Source: an uncultured Pelagibacteraceae bacterium (GTDB lineage: Bacteria > Pseudomonadota > Alphaproteobacteria > Pelagibacterales > Pelagibacteraceae). Taken from it: a stretch of 64,000 nt of DNA. The notes below the pieces were generated by a model. That model was not told the origin of the DNA. It saw only the letters and a program-made list of their open reading frames with translations, and did no database searches. A program made the position numbers and the translations under genes. The stretch spans positions 59,845-123,844 of the forward strand of contig CABXYE010000001.1 in the NCBI GenBank assembly GCA_902516425.1, written 5' to 3'. Shown here in pieces: positions 37,561 through 48,060 of the stretch; position 1 is the first letter of the stretch; every line of letters starts with the position of its first letter.

Positions 37561-39335
37561 TAATAAATTCTTTCTTGAGGTGGAAAATATTGTACTTCAT
37601 TAGTTAATGTAGATTTATGAACCTCTCTATAACTTATTTTTGTATTCTTTCCATCACACCAAGCTAAAGTATGTTGCATAAACTTATCATCATCTCTTTT
37701 TGGATAATCTTCTCTGGCGTGTGCTCCTCTACTTTCTTTTCTATTATAGGCAGAATCAACCGTTACTACTGCTTGTCTAATTAAATTGTCAAACTCTAAG
37801 GTCTCGACTAAATCAGTATTAAATATTAAAGATTTATCCTTAACAGATATAGATTCTAAGCCATCAAATGTTTTTTTAATTTCATCTACGCCCTCTTTAA
37901 GTGTCTTTTCTGTTCTAAATACAGCACATTTTGATTGCATGGTCTTTTGCATTGACAATCTTAACTCAGCGGTACCAACATCGCCTTCGGAATTTCTTAT
38001 TTTGTCAAAACGATCTAAGCATTTTTGTGTTTCCGACGCACTAATCTCTTCGTGTGGCATACCAGGTTTAATTAATTCAGCGGCTCTTTTTGCAGCAGCT
38101 CTTCCAAAAACAACGAGATCTATTAAAGAGTTAGAACCTAATCTATTGGCTCCATGAACTGATACACATGCAGCCTCTCCAATTGCCATTAGTCCAGGAA
38201 CTGTTTTCTCAGAACCATTTACATTTAATACCTCTGCTTTATAATTAGTAGGTATACCGCCCATATTATAGTGAACAGTTGGTACAACTGGTATTGGTTC
38301 CTTGGTAACATCAACATTGGCAAATAATCTTGCTGCGTCTGTTATACCTGGTAATCTACTTTCTATAATTTCTTTATCTAGGTGATTTAAATTCAAATGG
38401 ACATGATCTTGATCTATTCCAACACCTCTACCCTCATTAATTTCAATGGACATGGATCGACTAACAACATCTCGAGATGCTAAATCTTTAGCTTTAGGTG
38501 CGTATCTTTCCATAAATCTTTCACCTTTAGAATTTGTCAGATATCCTCCTTCACCTCTTGCTCCCTCTGTTATTAAAGTACCATGTCCATAAATTCCTGT
38601 TGGATGAAATTGTACAAACTCCATATCTTGTAATGGTAAGCCTGCTCTTAAAACCATTGCATTTCCATCTCCTGTACAAGTGTGTGCAGAGGTTGCTGAA
38701 TAATATACTTTGCCATATCCACCAGTAGCTATAATTACAGTATGGGCTCTAAATCTATGTATTGTTCCATCATTTAAATTCCAAGCAATTAAACCTTTGC
38801 ACTCACCATCTTTCATCAAAAGATCTAGAGCAAAGTATTCAATAAAAAATTCGGTTCTGTGTTTTAAAGCTTGACCATAGAGTGTATGTAAAATTGCATG
38901 CCCAGTTCTGTCTGCTGCTGCACAAGTTCTCTGAACTATTCCATTTCCATAATTTTTTGTCATCCCACCAAAAGGTCTCTGATAAATTTTTCCATCATCT
39001 GTTCTGCTAAAAGGAACACCATATTTTTCCAATTCAATTACAGCTTTAGGAGCTTCTTTGCAAAGATACTCAATGCTGTCTTGATCACCTAACCAATCTG
39101 CACCTTTCACAGTATCATACATGTGCCATCGCCAATCATCCTCACCCATGTTTCCAAGAGCAGCGGATATTCCTCCTTGAGCAGCGGAGGTATGACTCCT
39201 AGTTGGAAATACCTTTGAGATACATGCAGTTTTTAATCCCACTTCACTTAAGCCAACAGCAGCTCTTAAACCTGAGCCTCCAGCGCCTAAAACAACTACG
39301 TCGTATTCGTGATCAATTATTTTATATGAACTCAT
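37560..39335 (-). CDS. sdhA: Succinate dehydrogenase flavoprotein subunit
   Basis: A 591-residue protein with the FAD-binding [16 protein letters not shown], the His48 in [11 protein letters not shown] to which FAD is covalently attached, QFHPTGIYG, and the substrate and proton-transfer region [20 protein letters not shown] and [30 protein letters not shown] is the second FAD block. It oxidises succinate to fumarate on the cytoplasmic face. It overlaps sdhD by four bases and sdhB by one. Normal length. Confidence 0.96.
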   Translation of the reverse strand: MSSYKIIDHEYDVVVLGAGGSGLRAAVGLSEVGLKTACISKVFPTRSHTSAAQGGISAALGNMGEDDWRWHMYDTVKGADWLGDQDSIEYLCKEAPKAVIELEKYGVPFSRTDDGKIYQRPFGGMTKNYGNGIVQRTCAAADRTGHAILHTLYGQALKHRTEFFIEYFALDLLMKDGECKGLIAWNLNDGTIHRFRAHTVIIATGGYGKVYYSATSAHTCTGDGNAMVLRAGLPLQDMEFVQFHPTGIYGHGTLITEGARGEGGYLTNSKGERFMERYAPKAKDLASRDVVSRSMSIEINEGRGVGIDQDHVHLNLNHLDKEIIESRLPGITDAARLFANVDVTKEPIPVVPTVHYNMGGIPTNYKAEVLNVNGSEKTVPGLMAIGEAACVSVHGANRLGSNSLIDLVVFGRAAAKRAAELIKPGMPHEEISASETQKCLDRFDKIRNSEGDVGTAELRLSMQKTMQSKCAVFRTEKTLKEGVDEIKKTFDGLESISVKDKSLIFNTDLVETLEFDNLIRQAVVTVDSAYNRKESRGAHAREDYPKRDDDKFMQHTLAWCDGKNTKISYREVHKSTLTNEVQYFPPQERIY

Positions 39336-39655
39336 AAATATGTGATTAATATAATTGTAATTGATGGAATTGCTACAGCTGAAGCATATAAAAGCTTATT
39401 TGCGACACTTTTGATTTTATCATTTTTAATATAATCCTCAAAAACCTCACTAATGCTTAAAGCTGAGAAGAAGTAAGCATTAATAATGAAGATACTAAAT
39501 AAAAATTTAGGGAGTGGATTTGTAAAAAAAGCTATTAAATTTGAATAGTCTTGGTCATAGATCTTTATCAAGTTTAAAATAAACCATATCATTAATGGAA
39601 TTAACAGTGCTCCACTTATTTTTAAAAAAATCCATTTTTTTGTTGCAGTTATCAT
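39332..39655 (-). CDS. sdhD: Succinate dehydrogenase membrane anchor subunit D, lacking the usual heme-ligand His
   Basis: A 107-residue protein with three hydrophobic helices (about 10-30, 50-70 and 88-106). The second ends in [10 protein letters not shown], where Asp74-Tyr75 align with the E. coli SdhD Asp-Tyr83 pair near the quinone. Aligning on that pair, the position of heme ligand His71 of E. coli is Phe63 here, and no other His occurs in the protein. Gene order sdhC-sdhD-sdhA-sdhB is standard. Overlaps sdhA by four bases. Identification rests on context and the DY motif. Confidence 0.85.
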   Translation of the reverse strand: MITATKKWIFLKISGALLIPLMIWFILNLIKIYDQDYSNLIAFFTNPLPKFLFSIFIINAYFFSALSISEVFEDYIKNDKIKSVANKLLYASAVAIPSITIILITYL

Positions 39656-39656
39656 A

Positions 39657-40040
39657 TTAGAGAAAATTTTTTCCGATTATAAAAAAAATTACAGTGAAAA
39701 TTACCGACCCGAAAATTACAATTAGACCAGATATTTTAGTTGTCTTAAGTTCAAATCCATAACCAAAATCCATAATCAAGTGTCTTATCTCACTTAGGAT
39801 TTGAAACGAGAAAGACCATGTAATTCCTAAGATAATAAATTTTCCAAATGTTGAATTTAAAAATAAATTAATAGTTCCATATTCAATTTCACTAAGAAAT
39901 ATTAGAGAAATCCATAAACAAATTAATGTAATTGCAATAATATTTATTATACCTGTTATCCTGTGAGAGATGGAAACTAAAGATGAGATTTGCCATCTAT
40001 ATACTTGAATATGTGGAGATAAAGGGGGTTTATTTACCAT
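39657..40040 (-). CDS. sdhC: Succinate dehydrogenase cytochrome b subunit C, lacking the usual heme-ligand His
   Basis: A 127-residue protein with three transmembrane helices. The N-terminal RPLSPHIQVYRWQ-type opening (KPPLSPHIQVYRWQISS) and ISHRITG (Ser23, His26, Arg27) match the quinone-binding region of SdhC. SEIRHLIMDFGYGFE is the second family signature. Its His87 corresponds to E. coli His91, but the heme b ligand His84 of E. coli is Gln80 here. The stop lies one base before the sdhD start. The start region overlaps the end of asd by 11 bases. Confidence 0.9.
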   Translation of the reverse strand: MVNKPPLSPHIQVYRWQISSLVSISHRITGIINIIAITLICLWISLIFLSEIEYGTINLFLNSTFGKFIILGITWSFSFQILSEIRHLIMDFGYGFELKTTKISGLIVIFGSVIFTVIFFIIGKNFL

Positions 40041-41037
40041 AAAAATTATTTTTAATTAATGTTTCAGCTATTTCAACTGCATTTAAAGCTGCACCTCTCA
40101 AAAGATTATCAGAAACAATCCATAAGTTTAATCCATTTTCAATAGTTTTGTCTTCTCTTATTCTTGATATGAATGTTTCATTTTTCCCCTCTGCTTCTAA
40201 TGGAGTCATGTATCCACCATCAACTCTTTCATCAATCACTTTACAGCCTACAAAATTGTTCAATACCTCTTTTACTTTTTCTAGAGAAAAAGATTTTTCA
40301 AACTGAAGATTCACTGACTCTGAGTGAGAAACAGGGATTGGTAATCTTACACAAGTTGCTGTAAGATCAATTTTATCGTCTAAAATTTTTTTAGTCTCAT
40401 TTCTCATTTTCAATTCTTCTTTTGTATAACCATCATTTGAAAAAACATCGATGTGTGGAATTGCATTAAAAGCTATTTGCTTTGTAAAGTTTTTAGATTT
40501 AATATTTTTACCGTCTAAAGCTAGTTGAGTTTGTTCGAACAATTCATCCATTGGTGCCTTACCGGCTCCCGAAACCGATTGATATGTGGAAACAACTATT
40601 CTTTTAATTATATATAGATCATGTAATGGTTTTAAGGCAATAACTAATTGTGCTGTTGAACAATTTGGATTTGCAATAATATTTTTTTTAATATTATTCA
40701 AATCATCTGAATTAACTTGAGGAACTACTAAAGGAACATCTGGGTCCATTCTAAAAAAGCTTGAGTTGTCAATTACCAAGCAATATTTTGCTGCTTTTTC
40801 TGCAAATTTTTCTGAAATTTTTCCTCCCGCTGCAAAAAAAGCAATCTTCACTTTTGAAAAATCAAAATTTTCTAAATTATAGACCTCAATTTCTTCTCCT
40901 TGAAATTTAATTTTTTTTCCTGCACTTTTGTGTGAGGCAAGTAAATATAGATTATCAATAGAAATTTCTTTTTTTTTTAGAACTTCTAAAGTCTTTCTTC
41001 CAACATTTCCTGTTGCCCCTATTATTGCAATATTCAT
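40030..41037 (-). CDS. asd: Aspartate-semialdehyde dehydrogenase
   Basis: A 335-residue protein with NADP-binding IAIIGATGNVGRKTLEVL, the catalytic Cys126 in ANPNCSTAQLV and the motifs STYQSVSGAGK and RLPIPVSHSESVNL, where Arg and His bind substrate. It makes aspartate semialdehyde for lysine, threonine and methionine synthesis. It lies upstream of sdhC with an 11-base overlap, so it may share transcription with the complex II genes. dapF, another lysine/peptidoglycan gene, is elsewhere in the window (52718). Confidence 0.95.
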   Translation of the reverse strand: MNIAIIGATGNVGRKTLEVLKKKEISIDNLYLLASHKSAGKKIKFQGEEIEVYNLENFDFSKVKIAFFAAGGKISEKFAEKAAKYCLVIDNSSFFRMDPDVPLVVPQVNSDDLNNIKKNIIANPNCSTAQLVIALKPLHDLYIIKRIVVSTYQSVSGAGKAPMDELFEQTQLALDGKNIKSKNFTKQIAFNAIPHIDVFSNDGYTKEELKMRNETKKILDDKIDLTATCVRLPIPVSHSESVNLQFEKSFSLEKVKEVLNNFVGCKVIDERVDGGYMTPLEAEGKNETFISRIREDKTIENGLNLWIVSDNLLRGAALNAVEIAETLIKNNFYGK

Positions 41038-41052
41038 GAAGTAACTTTTACA

Positions 41053-42162
41053 CTAAATGAAAGGTAAATCGCAAATTTTTCCAACAAATATTTTTTCACT
41101 AATATCTATCTTAAATTGGGTTTTAGCGTCCCAGTAGGGTTTATTAATCATTGCAATTCCTATTACTTTTTTGAAAGTTGGCGAATATGCTGCAGATCTT
41201 ACATAACCCACGATATTATTTTCATCATCTAGTAATGTTTTCTCACAATACATATCAATTTTATCGTGATCAATTTTAACTCCCATTAATTTTCTTTCTA
41301 TTCCTTTTTGTTGAATTTTTTTCAATTTTTCTTTTCCTATAAAATCAACATTGCTATCTAAATTTATAAACTTATCGAAATTTGCTTCAAAAGGATTGTC
41401 TCTATTATCAAAGTCATTACCGTAAGATAAAAGCGCCGATTCTATTCTCTCAATTAAATTTGGGCATCCAGCCCTTACATTAAATTCTTTTCCTAGTTCA
41501 AATAGATAATCATATAAATCCTGACCAGCAAGATTATCTTCAACGTAAATTTCAAAACCACTTTGTTTTGACCAGCCAGATCGGGCAACAAAATATTGTC
41601 TATCTTTGAATTCTAAATATTGAAAATTAAAGAATTTTAATTCTCTAATTTTCTCACCAAATAATTTTGCCATTAAATCGTCTGATAAAGGTCCTTGAAC
41701 TGCAAGTATATTTACGTTTGGTTCACTAATTTCAACTTCAAGTTTTTTTCCAGCTGCAAGTCCTTTCGCAAAAAAAATTACATCTGAGTCCGCAATAGAT
41801 AACCACCACCTATCATCTGCTAATTTATTTATAATTGGGTCATTTACTAGAAGACCTTTATGATCTACTAAAGGTGCATAATAACATTTTCCTACTTTTG
41901 AATTAGACAAATCTCTACATGTCATTAATTGAACCAACTTAGCAGAGTCTTTGCCAGAAATTTCAACTTGTCTTTCAGCTGCAACATCCCATACTTGAAC
42001 AAATTTTTTTAAATGGTGATAATCAGATTCTAAAGACTTAAAAGAAGCTGGTAATAACATGTGGTTATACACAGTGTAACTACTTACTCCATGAGCCTCA
42101 ATTCTATCAGTATAGGGCGTACTTCTTAATCGTCTTGATTTAACAATTGGAAAATTTCTCAT
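41053..42162 (-). CDS. dmdA: DMSP demethylase DmdA
   Basis: A 369-residue protein of the glycine cleavage T-protein/aminomethyltransferase fold. The opening [20 protein letters not shown] followed by TVYNHMLLP, and [20 protein letters not shown], match SAR11 DmdA as I remember it, and the length (369) is identical to that of the Pelagibacter enzyme. DmdA moves a methyl group from dimethylsulfoniopropionate to tetrahydrofolate, giving 3-methylmercaptopropionate. The following genes encode a ligase and dehydrogenase for that product, which supports DmdA over GcvT or sarcosine-type paralogues. The start overlaps the hydrolase gene stop by four bases. Confidence 0.87.
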   Translation of the reverse strand: MRNFPIVKSRRLRSTPYTDRIEAHGVSSYTVYNHMLLPASFKSLESDYHHLKKFVQVWDVAAERQVEISGKDSAKLVQLMTCRDLSNSKVGKCYYAPLVDHKGLLVNDPIINKLADDRWWLSIADSDVIFFAKGLAAGKKLEVEISEPNVNILAVQGPLSDDLMAKLFGEKIRELKFFNFQYLEFKDRQYFVARSGWSKQSGFEIYVEDNLAGQDLYDYLFELGKEFNVRAGCPNLIERIESALLSYGNDFDNRDNPFEANFDKFINLDSNVDFIGKEKLKKIQQKGIERKLMGVKIDHDKIDMYCEKTLLDDENNIVGYVRSAAYSPTFKKVIGIAMINKPYWDAKTQFKIDISEKIFVGKICDLPFI

Positions 42163-42935
42163 TTTTTTAAAAATTCTAAGATCTTTTCTCTCATTTCAAA
42201 AGCTTTTTCAATCATAATCATATGTCCAGATCCATGAATTACGTGAGTGTTCGAGTACTTGACTGAGTTTGCAAATTTCTTAGCATGTTCCAAATTAACC
42301 ATCTTGTCTAACTCACCCAATATAAACATGGTTGGGCAATTAATTTTTTTTGCTGCCTCTGTCCCATTGGTGTAATTATTACAAGCATTTAAATCAATCG
42401 CTAAGATTTCACTTATATCTCTTGGTGATTGAATTATCTTTTCAACTGGGTTTCCCCCAATGAATTTTTTCGATCCCTCATAGCCCCACTTCATCATTAA
42501 CTTGACCGCCTCAGAGTCACCATTTTGAGCTAAGTTTATCAAATCAGGATGAACAGGCATTTTATTTGATCCTCCTACAAAGACTGCCTTTTTTATTTTG
42601 TCTTGATATCTGTTAATATATTCCAATATTTCAAGGCATCCCTGTGAGTGACCAACTAAGATTAAATTTTTTAATTTTAAATTATTGAATACCTCTTCTA
42701 ACCAATCAGCAATATTTTCTATGCTTTCTAGACAAGGTCCATCCGAGTTTCCATGTCCAGGTAAATCTATAGATAACACATTGAAGTTTTTATTTGAAAA
42801 AAATTGCTCAGTAAGAGACCATACGATATGTGAAAGACCACTTCCATGCAGAAAAACTATTGTATCTTTTTGATAATCTATACCTTGACCAAAGTCAGAT
42901 GCATGAATTTTCTTATTATTTATTTGAAATTTCAA
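42159..42935 (-). CDS. Alpha/beta hydrolase in the DMSP gene cluster
   Basis: A 258-residue alpha/beta-hydrolase. The oxyanion motif is [10 protein letters not shown] (27-36), the nucleophile Ser97 is in GHSQGC, the acid is Asp210 in LGELDKMV, and the base is His238 in [10 protein letters not shown]. It sits between the dmdB-like gene (eight bases away) and dmdA (four-base overlap), so it is in the DMSP operon. Its substrate is unknown. A thioesterase or ester hydrolase acting on a methylthio-acyl intermediate would fit the context, but no motif shows that. Confidence 0.85.
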   Translation of the reverse strand: MKFQINNKKIHASDFGQGIDYQKDTIVFLHGSGLSHIVWSLTEQFFSNKNFNVLSIDLPGHGNSDGPCLESIENIADWLEEVFNNLKLKNLILVGHSQGCLEILEYINRYQDKIKKAVFVGGSNKMPVHPDLINLAQNGDSEAVKLMMKWGYEGSKKFIGGNPVEKIIQSPRDISEILAIDLNACNNYTNGTEAAKKINCPTMFILGELDKMVNLEHAKKFANSVKYSNTHVIHGSGHMIMIEKAFEMREKILEFLKK

Positions 42936-42943
42936 TTACTTAC

Positions 42944-44560
42944 CTAAAATTTTTTTCTTAATTCGAACTTCTGAATTTTTCCTGTTGATGTTTTTGGTAA
43001 TTCACAAAAAACAACTTGTTTTGGTACCTTAAATCCAGCAAGAGTTTCCTTGCAAAAACTTATCAATTCTTTTTCTGTTGTGGGTTTATCTTTTACTATT
43101 TCAATAAATGCACATGGTACTTCTCCCCACTTTTCATCTGGTTTTGCAACTACAGCTGCAATAGATACGGATGGGTGTTTTGCCAAAGTGTTCTCTATTT
43201 CTATGGAGGAAATATTTTCACCACCAGAAATAATTATATCTTTCGATCTATCCTGAATCTTAACGTACCCATCAGGGTGCATTACAGCTAAATCACCTGA
43301 ATGGAACCAGCCGCCACGCATAGCTTTACTTGTTGCATCTTTGTCTTTGAAATAGCCTTTCATAACTATATTTCCTTTAATCATAATTTCTCCAATTGTC
43401 TTTCCGTCCTTGGGCACTTCCGTCATTGTTTCGGGATTCATTACAGTTATTCCCTCTGTATTTGGATACCTTACTCCTTGTCTGGCTTTAATCTCATTTT
43501 GTTTTTCCTCGTCAAATTTATTCCAAGCATCATTCCATGCACATTGAGTTACATGTCCATAAGTTTCTGTTAAACCATACACATGCATAACCTCAAAACC
43601 AAGTTCATTCATTTTTTTAAAAATTATACTTGGTGGTGGTGCTCCCGCAGTAAGCACATAAACTTTATGTTTTAACTTTTTTTTATCAGATTCCGGTGCA
43701 CCTGAGATCATGTTTAAAATTATTGGTGCTCCGCCAAAATGAGTTATTTTGTATTCATCAATTAAATCAAAAATTTTCTTCACATCAATATTTCTCAGAC
43801 AAACAGTTCTTCCATTCAACATTGGAACGGTCCAAGGATAACCCCATCCATTACAGTGAAACATTGGCACAATAGTTAAAAAATTAAGTCTGTTAGGCAT
43901 ATTCCAAGCCACTGCACTTCCAGTTGACATTAAATATGAGCCTCTGTGATGGTAGACAACACCTTTTGGATTGCCAGTTGTACCTGAAGTATAGCTAAGA
44001 GAAATTGCTTGCCATTCATCTTCAGGCATTTTCCAATCATAGTTTTCGTCACCTGTGTTCAAAAAACTTTCATACTCCAATTCACCTATTTTTTCACATT
44101 TTGATTGATCTGCATGTTCATCGTTAATATCAATAATTATGATTTTTCTTTTTAAAATTCCAAGAGCCTTTTTCACTTCAATATGTAGCTGTCGATCTAC
44201 TACTAAAACTTTGGCTTCACTATGGTCTAGAATATAAGCAATTGTTTTAGCATCTAACCTTATATTAATTGTGTTCAACACTGCACCTATCATTGGTACA
44301 GAATAATGACCTTCAAAGATTTCGGGAGTGTTAAATGCTAAAAAAGATACAGTATCTCCTTTTCTGATACCAACCTTACTTAATGCACTTGCAAACTTAA
44401 CTGTTCGTTTATAAACCTCTGCCCAAGAATATTTTCGATCCTCATAAATTATCGCTTCATAATCTGGATAAATTTCTTTGGCTCTCTTAAGAAAAGTTAA
44501 AGGTGTGAGAGGAACATAATTTGCAGCATTTTTATCTAAATCAGTATTGTAAGAACTCAT
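42944..44560 (-). CDS. dmdB: 3-methylmercaptopropionyl-CoA ligase, DmdB-like
   Basis: A 538-residue acyl-CoA synthetase of the AMP-forming ANL superfamily. The ATP loop is SLSYTSGTTGNPKG, A5 is HVYGLTETYG, the hinge is FHSGDLAVMHPDGYVKIQDR and the C-terminal catalytic Lys528 is in STGKIQKF. DmdB converts 3-methylmercaptopropionate, the product of DmdA, into its CoA ester. The family itself is broad (medium-chain acyl-CoA ligases). The specific name rests on the neighbours dmdA and the dmdC-like gene. Confidence 0.82.
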   Translation of the reverse strand: MSSYNTDLDKNAANYVPLTPLTFLKRAKEIYPDYEAIIYEDRKYSWAEVYKRTVKFASALSKVGIRKGDTVSFLAFNTPEIFEGHYSVPMIGAVLNTINIRLDAKTIAYILDHSEAKVLVVDRQLHIEVKKALGILKRKIIIIDINDEHADQSKCEKIGELEYESFLNTGDENYDWKMPEDEWQAISLSYTSGTTGNPKGVVYHHRGSYLMSTGSAVAWNMPNRLNFLTIVPMFHCNGWGYPWTVPMLNGRTVCLRNIDVKKIFDLIDEYKITHFGGAPIILNMISGAPESDKKKLKHKVYVLTAGAPPPSIIFKKMNELGFEVMHVYGLTETYGHVTQCAWNDAWNKFDEEKQNEIKARQGVRYPNTEGITVMNPETMTEVPKDGKTIGEIMIKGNIVMKGYFKDKDATSKAMRGGWFHSGDLAVMHPDGYVKIQDRSKDIIISGGENISSIEIENTLAKHPSVSIAAVVAKPDEKWGEVPCAFIEIVKDKPTTEKELISFCKETLAGFKVPKQVVFCELPKTSTGKIQKFELRKKF

Positions 44561-44561
44561 T

Positions 44562-46328
44562 TTAGTTAAATTGAAAGTTCATAATATTTGAGCTTCCTGA
44601 GATAGCAGATTTATAATGCTGTTCAGCTCTAGGAAGAACTTTATCAAAATAAAATTTAGCAGTATTTATTTTGCTATCATAAAATTTTTTATTTTCCTCA
44701 TAATCTTTAAAACTTATGTTGAGGACTTTAACCCATGCAAAAGCTAATGATACATAACCCAGAGTTTTCAAGTAATCATTAGCAGCCGCGCTCACATCAT
44801 CCTTATTAGTTTTAGCTTTCTCAATTGTCCATTCACTAAACTTTGAAAGAATGTCAATATAGTAGTTAAATTGCTCAACAAACGGCTTCACTTTTTCGTT
44901 ATTTGAATTGGCCTCAGATTTAATTAGACCTAAAAATTTATTGATTATATTGCCATTTTTATTTGATAATTTTCTAAAAACTAAATCAGCTGCTTGGACT
45001 GAATTTGTTCCCTCGTAAATCGGCGTAATCCTATTATCTCGATACAATTGCTCAATACCTTGATCTTTTGTATAGCCATATCCACCAAATATTTGCATAG
45101 CGTCACTAGTAATTTCCATTCCTAAATCTGAAAATAAAGATTTTACAACCGGTGTCATCAACGACACCATATCAGAAGCATCTTGCCTAATTTTTTGATC
45201 CTTATGATTTAGGCTGACTTCGGTTTGTTGTGACAACCAAAAACATAATGCTCTTTCTCCTTCGATGATTGATTTCATATTCAATAAAGTTTTTCTTATA
45301 TCTGCATGTTCAATAATCGAGTCAGCACTTCCATTTTCTGATATGTTATTATTACTTTTTCCTTGCTTTCTGTCTTTGGCATAACTTAATGAATTCTGAT
45401 AAGCAATTTCTGATATTCCCAAACCTTGAATCCCAACAACTATTCTCTCTAAATTCATCATTGTAAACATTTGGCTCAATCCCTTATTTTTTGGACCAAT
45501 CATAAAACCTGTTGCTTCATCAAAATTTAAAACACATGTAGCTGAACCCTTTATGCCCATTTTTGTTTCTATTGAACCTGTTGATATTCCATTTCTTGCA
45601 CCGACTGTTCCATCTTCTTTTACGACAAATTTTGGAACTAAAAATAGACTTATTCCTTTTGTTCCCTTAGGTGAGTCTGCTGCTCTTGCTATTACTAAAT
45701 GAATAATATTTTCAGTTAAATCATGGTCGCCAGAAGTAATAAATATTTTTTGACCAGTAATTTTATATGTGCCATCTGGTTGTTCTAAAGCTTTTGTCTT
45801 AAGTAAACCTAGATCCGTTCCACAAACTGGTTCGGTTAAACACATTGTACCACTCCATTTTCCCTCAACCATCTTAGGAAGAAATTTATTTTTTATTTCA
45901 TCAGTTGCATGATGATGAATACAATTATAAGCGCCTAGTGTTAATTCACTGTAAAGTTTAAAAGCTAAACTTGCTGATGAAATCATTTCATCAAAAAATG
46001 CACTCACTGTTTTGGGCATTCCTTGTCCACCATATTTTGGATCACAAGATAGTGAAGTCCAACCATCTTCGATATACTTTTGATAAACTTCTTTATAACC
46101 AGGTGGTGTTCTTACAACTCCATTCTCTAATATAGCAGGGTTTTCGTCTCCAGCTTTGGCAAGTGGTAAAATCAAATTTTGGTTTATTTTTGCCGCTTCT
46201 TCTAAAATATCTTTAACTAGGTCTGGACTGACATCCTTATATTTTTCTAATTCATTATAATATTTATTGTCCCTTAGTTTCTCAAATAGAAACATCATAT
46301 CTTCTACTGGTGCAATATAGCTTGGCAT
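44562..46328 (-). CDS. dmdC: 3-methylmercaptopropionyl-CoA dehydrogenase, DmdC-like
   Basis: A 588-residue acyl-CoA dehydrogenase. This is about 200 residues longer than the common 380-residue type and matches the DmdC/long FadE branch with an extra C-terminal domain. FAD-binding motifs are MCLTEPVCGTDLG (162-174) and KIFITSGDHD, with IQLYRDNRITPIYEGTN-type block near 428-442, where Glu439 is the likely catalytic base. It would form the methylthioacryloyl-CoA intermediate from methylmercaptopropionyl-CoA. It precedes dmdB with one base between. No crotonase (dmdD) gene is present in the cluster. Confidence 0.83.
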   Translation of the reverse strand: MPSYIAPVEDMMFLFEKLRDNKYYNELEKYKDVSPDLVKDILEEAAKINQNLILPLAKAGDENPAILENGVVRTPPGYKEVYQKYIEDGWTSLSCDPKYGGQGMPKTVSAFFDEMISSASLAFKLYSELTLGAYNCIHHHATDEIKNKFLPKMVEGKWSGTMCLTEPVCGTDLGLLKTKALEQPDGTYKITGQKIFITSGDHDLTENIIHLVIARAADSPKGTKGISLFLVPKFVVKEDGTVGARNGISTGSIETKMGIKGSATCVLNFDEATGFMIGPKNKGLSQMFTMMNLERIVVGIQGLGISEIAYQNSLSYAKDRKQGKSNNNISENGSADSIIEHADIRKTLLNMKSIIEGERALCFWLSQQTEVSLNHKDQKIRQDASDMVSLMTPVVKSLFSDLGMEITSDAMQIFGGYGYTKDQGIEQLYRDNRITPIYEGTNSVQAADLVFRKLSNKNGNIINKFLGLIKSEANSNNEKVKPFVEQFNYYIDILSKFSEWTIEKAKTNKDDVSAAANDYLKTLGYVSLAFAWVKVLNISFKDYEENKKFYDSKINTAKFYFDKVLPRAEQHYKSAISGSSNIMNFQFN

Positions 46329-46354
46329 AAATTCAGTTTAAGATAATTAATAAA

Positions 46355-47461
46355 TTATTGCAATTTTGAAATTATCGCATCTCCCATTTCGGAAGTTGAG
46401 ACTTCTTTCATTCCCTCTGAGAGAATATCTTTTGTCCTTAATCCATCATTTAACACATCTTGTACAGCTTTTTCTAGGACTTCAGCCTCATTATCCAAAT
46501 CTAGAGAATACCTTAGAGCCATCGCAAAGCTCAATACACTTGCAATAGGATTTGCAATTCCTTTGCCAGCAATATCGGGTGCTGAACCATGTATGGGTTC
46601 ATACATTGCTCTCATTTCTCCATCTTTATTTTTTGCTCCTAAAGATGCTGATGGAAGAAGTCCAAGAGACCCTGTCAACATTGATGCTTCATCCGATAAC
46701 ATATCACCAAAAAGATTATCGGTTAAAATGACATCAAATTGTTTTGGATTTCTAACTAATTGCATAGCACAATTGTCTGCAAGCATATGACTTAAATTCA
46801 CATCTTTATAATCTTTATCATGGAGTGCTTGAACTTCTTCCTTCCAGAGTTGTCCTGCCTCCATCACATTTGATTTTTCACAGGATATAACTTTGTTAGA
46901 TCTTTTTCTTGCTAAATCAAAAGCTACTTTTGCAACTCTAATAATTTCACTGCTTTTATAAGTATGTGTGTTAACACCCTTTCTTTCCCCATTTTCTATG
47001 GGTTTGATTCCTCTTGGTTCACCAAAATAAACTCCACCAGTTAACTCTCTAACAATCATTATATCTAATCCAGAAATTATTTCTGGTTTTAAAGTCGAAG
47101 CGTCAACTAATTGTTTAAAACATATTGCTGGTCTCAGGTTAGCAAAGAGTTTTAATTCTTTTCTCAATTTTAATAATGCTCTTTCTGGTTTTTTATCAAA
47201 TTCTACACTTTCCCACTTTGGCCCACCAACAGCACCTAACATTATAACTGCACTCTCTAAAGCTTTATAGAAAACTTCATCAGTAATGGGTGTACCGTGC
47301 TTATCATAAGAACAACCCCCAACTAATTCTTCATCAGTCTCAAAACCTAAAGATTTATTATCATTAAACCAATTGATTATTTTTTTTACTTCTTCGGTAA
47401 CTTCTGGACCAATTCCATCTCCAGGTAGCAACAAAATTTTTCTTTTTTCTAATTTAATCAT
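46355..47461 (-). CDS. leuB: 3-isopropylmalate dehydrogenase
   Basis: A 368-residue enzyme with [26 protein letters not shown], the substrate arginines in [14 protein letters not shown] and the NAD-binding [18 protein letters not shown]. It oxidises 3-isopropylmalate in leucine synthesis. It overlaps leuD by eight bases and is the last of leuC-leuD-leuB. No leuA is in this window. Length is typical. Confidence 0.95.
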   Translation of the reverse strand: MIKLEKRKILLLPGDGIGPEVTEEVKKIINWFNDNKSLGFETDEELVGGCSYDKHGTPITDEVFYKALESAVIMLGAVGGPKWESVEFDKKPERALLKLRKELKLFANLRPAICFKQLVDASTLKPEIISGLDIMIVRELTGGVYFGEPRGIKPIENGERKGVNTHTYKSSEIIRVAKVAFDLARKRSNKVISCEKSNVMEAGQLWKEEVQALHDKDYKDVNLSHMLADNCAMQLVRNPKQFDVILTDNLFGDMLSDEASMLTGSLGLLPSASLGAKNKDGEMRAMYEPIHGSAPDIAGKGIANPIASVLSFAMALRYSLDLDNEAEVLEKAVQDVLNDGLRTKDILSEGMKEVSTSEMGDAIISKLQ

Positions 47462-48059
47462 TAAACACCCAAGGCTTTTTAATCTTTAAACTTTTTTCAA
47501 AATTTTCAATTTTATCTGTTTTTTTTAGAGACAATGCTATGTCATCTAAACCTTCTAGTAGACACTTCTTTTTAAACGTATCAATTTTAAATTTTGTCTC
47601 ATTATTTCCAAAAATAATTTTTTCTGCATTTAAGTCTATAAAAATTTCCTCTTTTCTTTTTGCGTACTCAGATAGCTCTTTAATTTTTTCTTCATTAAGA
47701 ATTATTGGTAAAATTCCATTTTTAAAACAATTATTATAAAAAATATCCGCAAAACTTGAACTTATCACACTAGTAATACCAAAATCTAATAGTGCCCACG
47801 GTGCATGCTCCCTAGACGAGCCACACCCAAAATTTTTGCCTGCGATCAGAATTTTTGAATTATCGTATGGTTTTTGATTTAAAATAAAATCATTAATTTC
47901 TTTACCATTATCATCGTATCTCATTTCAAAAAATAAATTCTTCCCTAATCCAGTCCTTTTAATTGTTTTTAAAAACTGTTTTGGAATAATCATATCTGTA
48001 TCAATATTAACTATTGGGAGATATGCGGGTATACTTCTCAAAGTATTAAATTTTTGCAT
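47454..48059 (-). CDS. leuD: 3-isopropylmalate dehydratase small subunit
   Basis: A 201-residue aconitase-swivel domain protein. [19 protein letters not shown] and [20 protein letters not shown] are the family blocks; the latter binds substrate. It acts with LeuC to isomerise isopropylmalate. It follows leuC with one base between and overlaps leuB. Confidence 0.95.
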   Translation of the reverse strand: MQKFNTLRSIPAYLPIVNIDTDMIIPKQFLKTIKRTGLGKNLFFEMRYDDNGKEINDFILNQKPYDNSKILIAGKNFGCGSSREHAPWALLDFGITSVISSSFADIFYNNCFKNGILPIILNEEKIKELSEYAKRKEEIFIDLNAEKIIFGNNETKFKIDTFKKKCLLEGLDDIALSLKKTDKIENFEKSLKIKKPWVFND

Positions 48060-48060
48060 A

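Noticed and set aside
46965-46985. GTGTGTTAACACC inside leuB as another copy of the pilus operator
   Set aside because: Only the TGTGTTA core matches, it lies in coding sequence and lacks the flanking ATTT and GA/CA bases.
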